NCBI GenBank assembly: GCA_009103225.1
Contig: RHPI01001507.1
Location: 361,547 to 414,552 of the forward strand
Source of the DNA: Chlorokybus atmophyticus
Taxonomy: Eukaryota > Streptophyta > Chlorokybophyceae > Chlorokybales > Chlorokybaceae
Direction: 5' to 3'
Length of the DNA: 53,006 nucleotides
The position numbers and the translations under genes were made by a program. The notes below the pieces were generated by a model. The model was not told where the DNA came from. It did no database searches and saw only the letters and a program-made list of their open reading frames with translations. Below, piece by piece: positions 52,311 through 53,006 of the stretch (positions within the stretch are counted from its first letter, which is position 1; each line of letters starts with the position of its first letter).

Positions 52311-53006
52311 GTAACGGAAGTTACTATTAGGTCCCTGTATCAAGATTACAGGTGGCCTGAGCCACGACAGTCTAAATTAGTGTCCTCAGGTGCACGGCCG
52401 TTGCCAATTTTTAGTCGGCAGGCAGGGAAAACATATTGCGACGTCTGTTCGCATACGCGTGCACACAATATGCATGATAGGCAATGGTGCTGGACCTGCT
52501 TGTGCAAATGAAAGGTGTTCAAGTTACTGTGCACATGTGGGCATCAAACAAGTGTGCATCCGCAAGTGATGATGAACAAAAACAGCACTTGCTACCTATA
52601 TGTGCGACCACTCCGGTCTAATCTACATTGTACCACATTAGTAGTGGCACTTACTTTGTTGTAACTATCAACCCTGTTTCAAGACAGCGCCAACCTGAAC
52701 AACAACCTATTCATTTACTATCGTTCGGGCCATACCACTCTTGCTTAAGAGTGCGTGGCAAGAAAACCTTCTCTGACATGTAACGCCGTTATGGCATGTG
52801 ACGGATGTTGTGTACGCTCTCGTCACATATGTGCCATGCGCCCAATGACAACGAAAGCATCAGTAGATTTCGCCAACGGTGGCGATCGGGCTGCGGCAAA
52901 ACAGCTCGAAATTGGTCTAGATCTAGTCGCGCCTAAGGTCATTACGGCCCCCACCTTAATACAACACCCCGCTCGAAATATAAGAGCGGGGGGGGGCGGG
53001 GGCGGT
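52311..53006. other. No gene seen; G-rich window end
   Basis: Short frames only. GCCGTTGCCAA and CGGCAGGCAGG (about 52395-52430) recall words near 37.0-37.3 kb in opposite orientation. The window ends in a GGGGGGGGGCGGGGGCGG run (52987-53005). Confidence 0.5.

Noticed and set aside
37001-52430. GCCTGCCTGA repeats near 37.0 kb and GGCAGGCAGG near 52.4 kb as terminal inverted repeats of one 15-kb element
   Set aside because: The match is only about 8-10 bases of simple sequence and no target-site duplication could be paired with it; left as a hint, not a feature.
1-53006. tRNA or rRNA genes, bacterial-type operons or Shine-Dalgarno sites
   Set aside because: None recognised by eye; intron structure and element types are eukaryotic. 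A covariance-model scan would be needed to exclude small RNAs.

Overview
The window is eukaryotic nuclear DNA. Coding stretches are cut by many short GT-AG introns, there are chromodomain LTR and DIRS-type retroelements, a mitochondrial-terminator-like (mTERF) gene, and transposases of the Plavaka branch of the CACTA/EnSpm superfamily. An intron-rich genome with DIRS elements and many alternating TG/CA/CG tracts fits a chlorophyte green alga best. That assignment is inference; no rRNA or tRNA is present to test it.

Layout. 0.8-4.6 kb: remnant of a DIRS-type retrotransposon (gag-like region plus a reverse transcriptase cut off after its YIDD motif). 8.2-10.6 kb: a two-exon gene with an N-terminal hydrophobic/helical domain and a WD40 propeller, broken by a frameshift. 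13.3-14.2 kb: minus-strand Plavaka fragment (copy E). 15.0-19.6 kb: minus-strand, multi-exon Plavaka-like transposase (copy A), diverging from companion gene B1 (20.8-29.8 kb, plus). B1 carries a young 6.05-kb Ty3/gypsy chromovirus in one intron (identical-length 672-bp LTRs, 5-bp target duplication) and a tandem array of RNA-type hairpins in another. 30.9-32.2 kb: mTERF gene (minus), with a decayed inverted copy at 33.9-34.4 kb. 34.5-37.0 kb: degenerate plus-strand Plavaka copy C.

37.5-51.6 kb is the most unusual part. It holds a small acidic-tailed gene B3 (minus), Plavaka transposase D (plus, degenerate, 642-bp assembly gap in front), a zinc-finger/Tudor-like/C5-cytosine DNA methyltransferase gene (minus), a zinc-finger/OTU-protease/RING gene or genes (minus), and B2 (plus), a homologue of B1. 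The 5' regions of these genes share palindromic GTACCAT/ATGGTAC motifs, including an identical 16-bp palindrome in front of the methyltransferase and in the OTU/B2 divergent promoter. The transposases, the methyltransferase and the OTU gene all have a CxxC...H...C finger near the N-terminus.

My reading, which is inference, is that this is a decaying Plavaka-type transposon or nested set of them that carried DNA-methylation and ubiquitin-pathway cargo under common regulation. I could not define terminal inverted repeats for it. Several copies carry in-frame stops or frameshifts, so much of the system is probably no longer active, while the chromovirus looks recently active.
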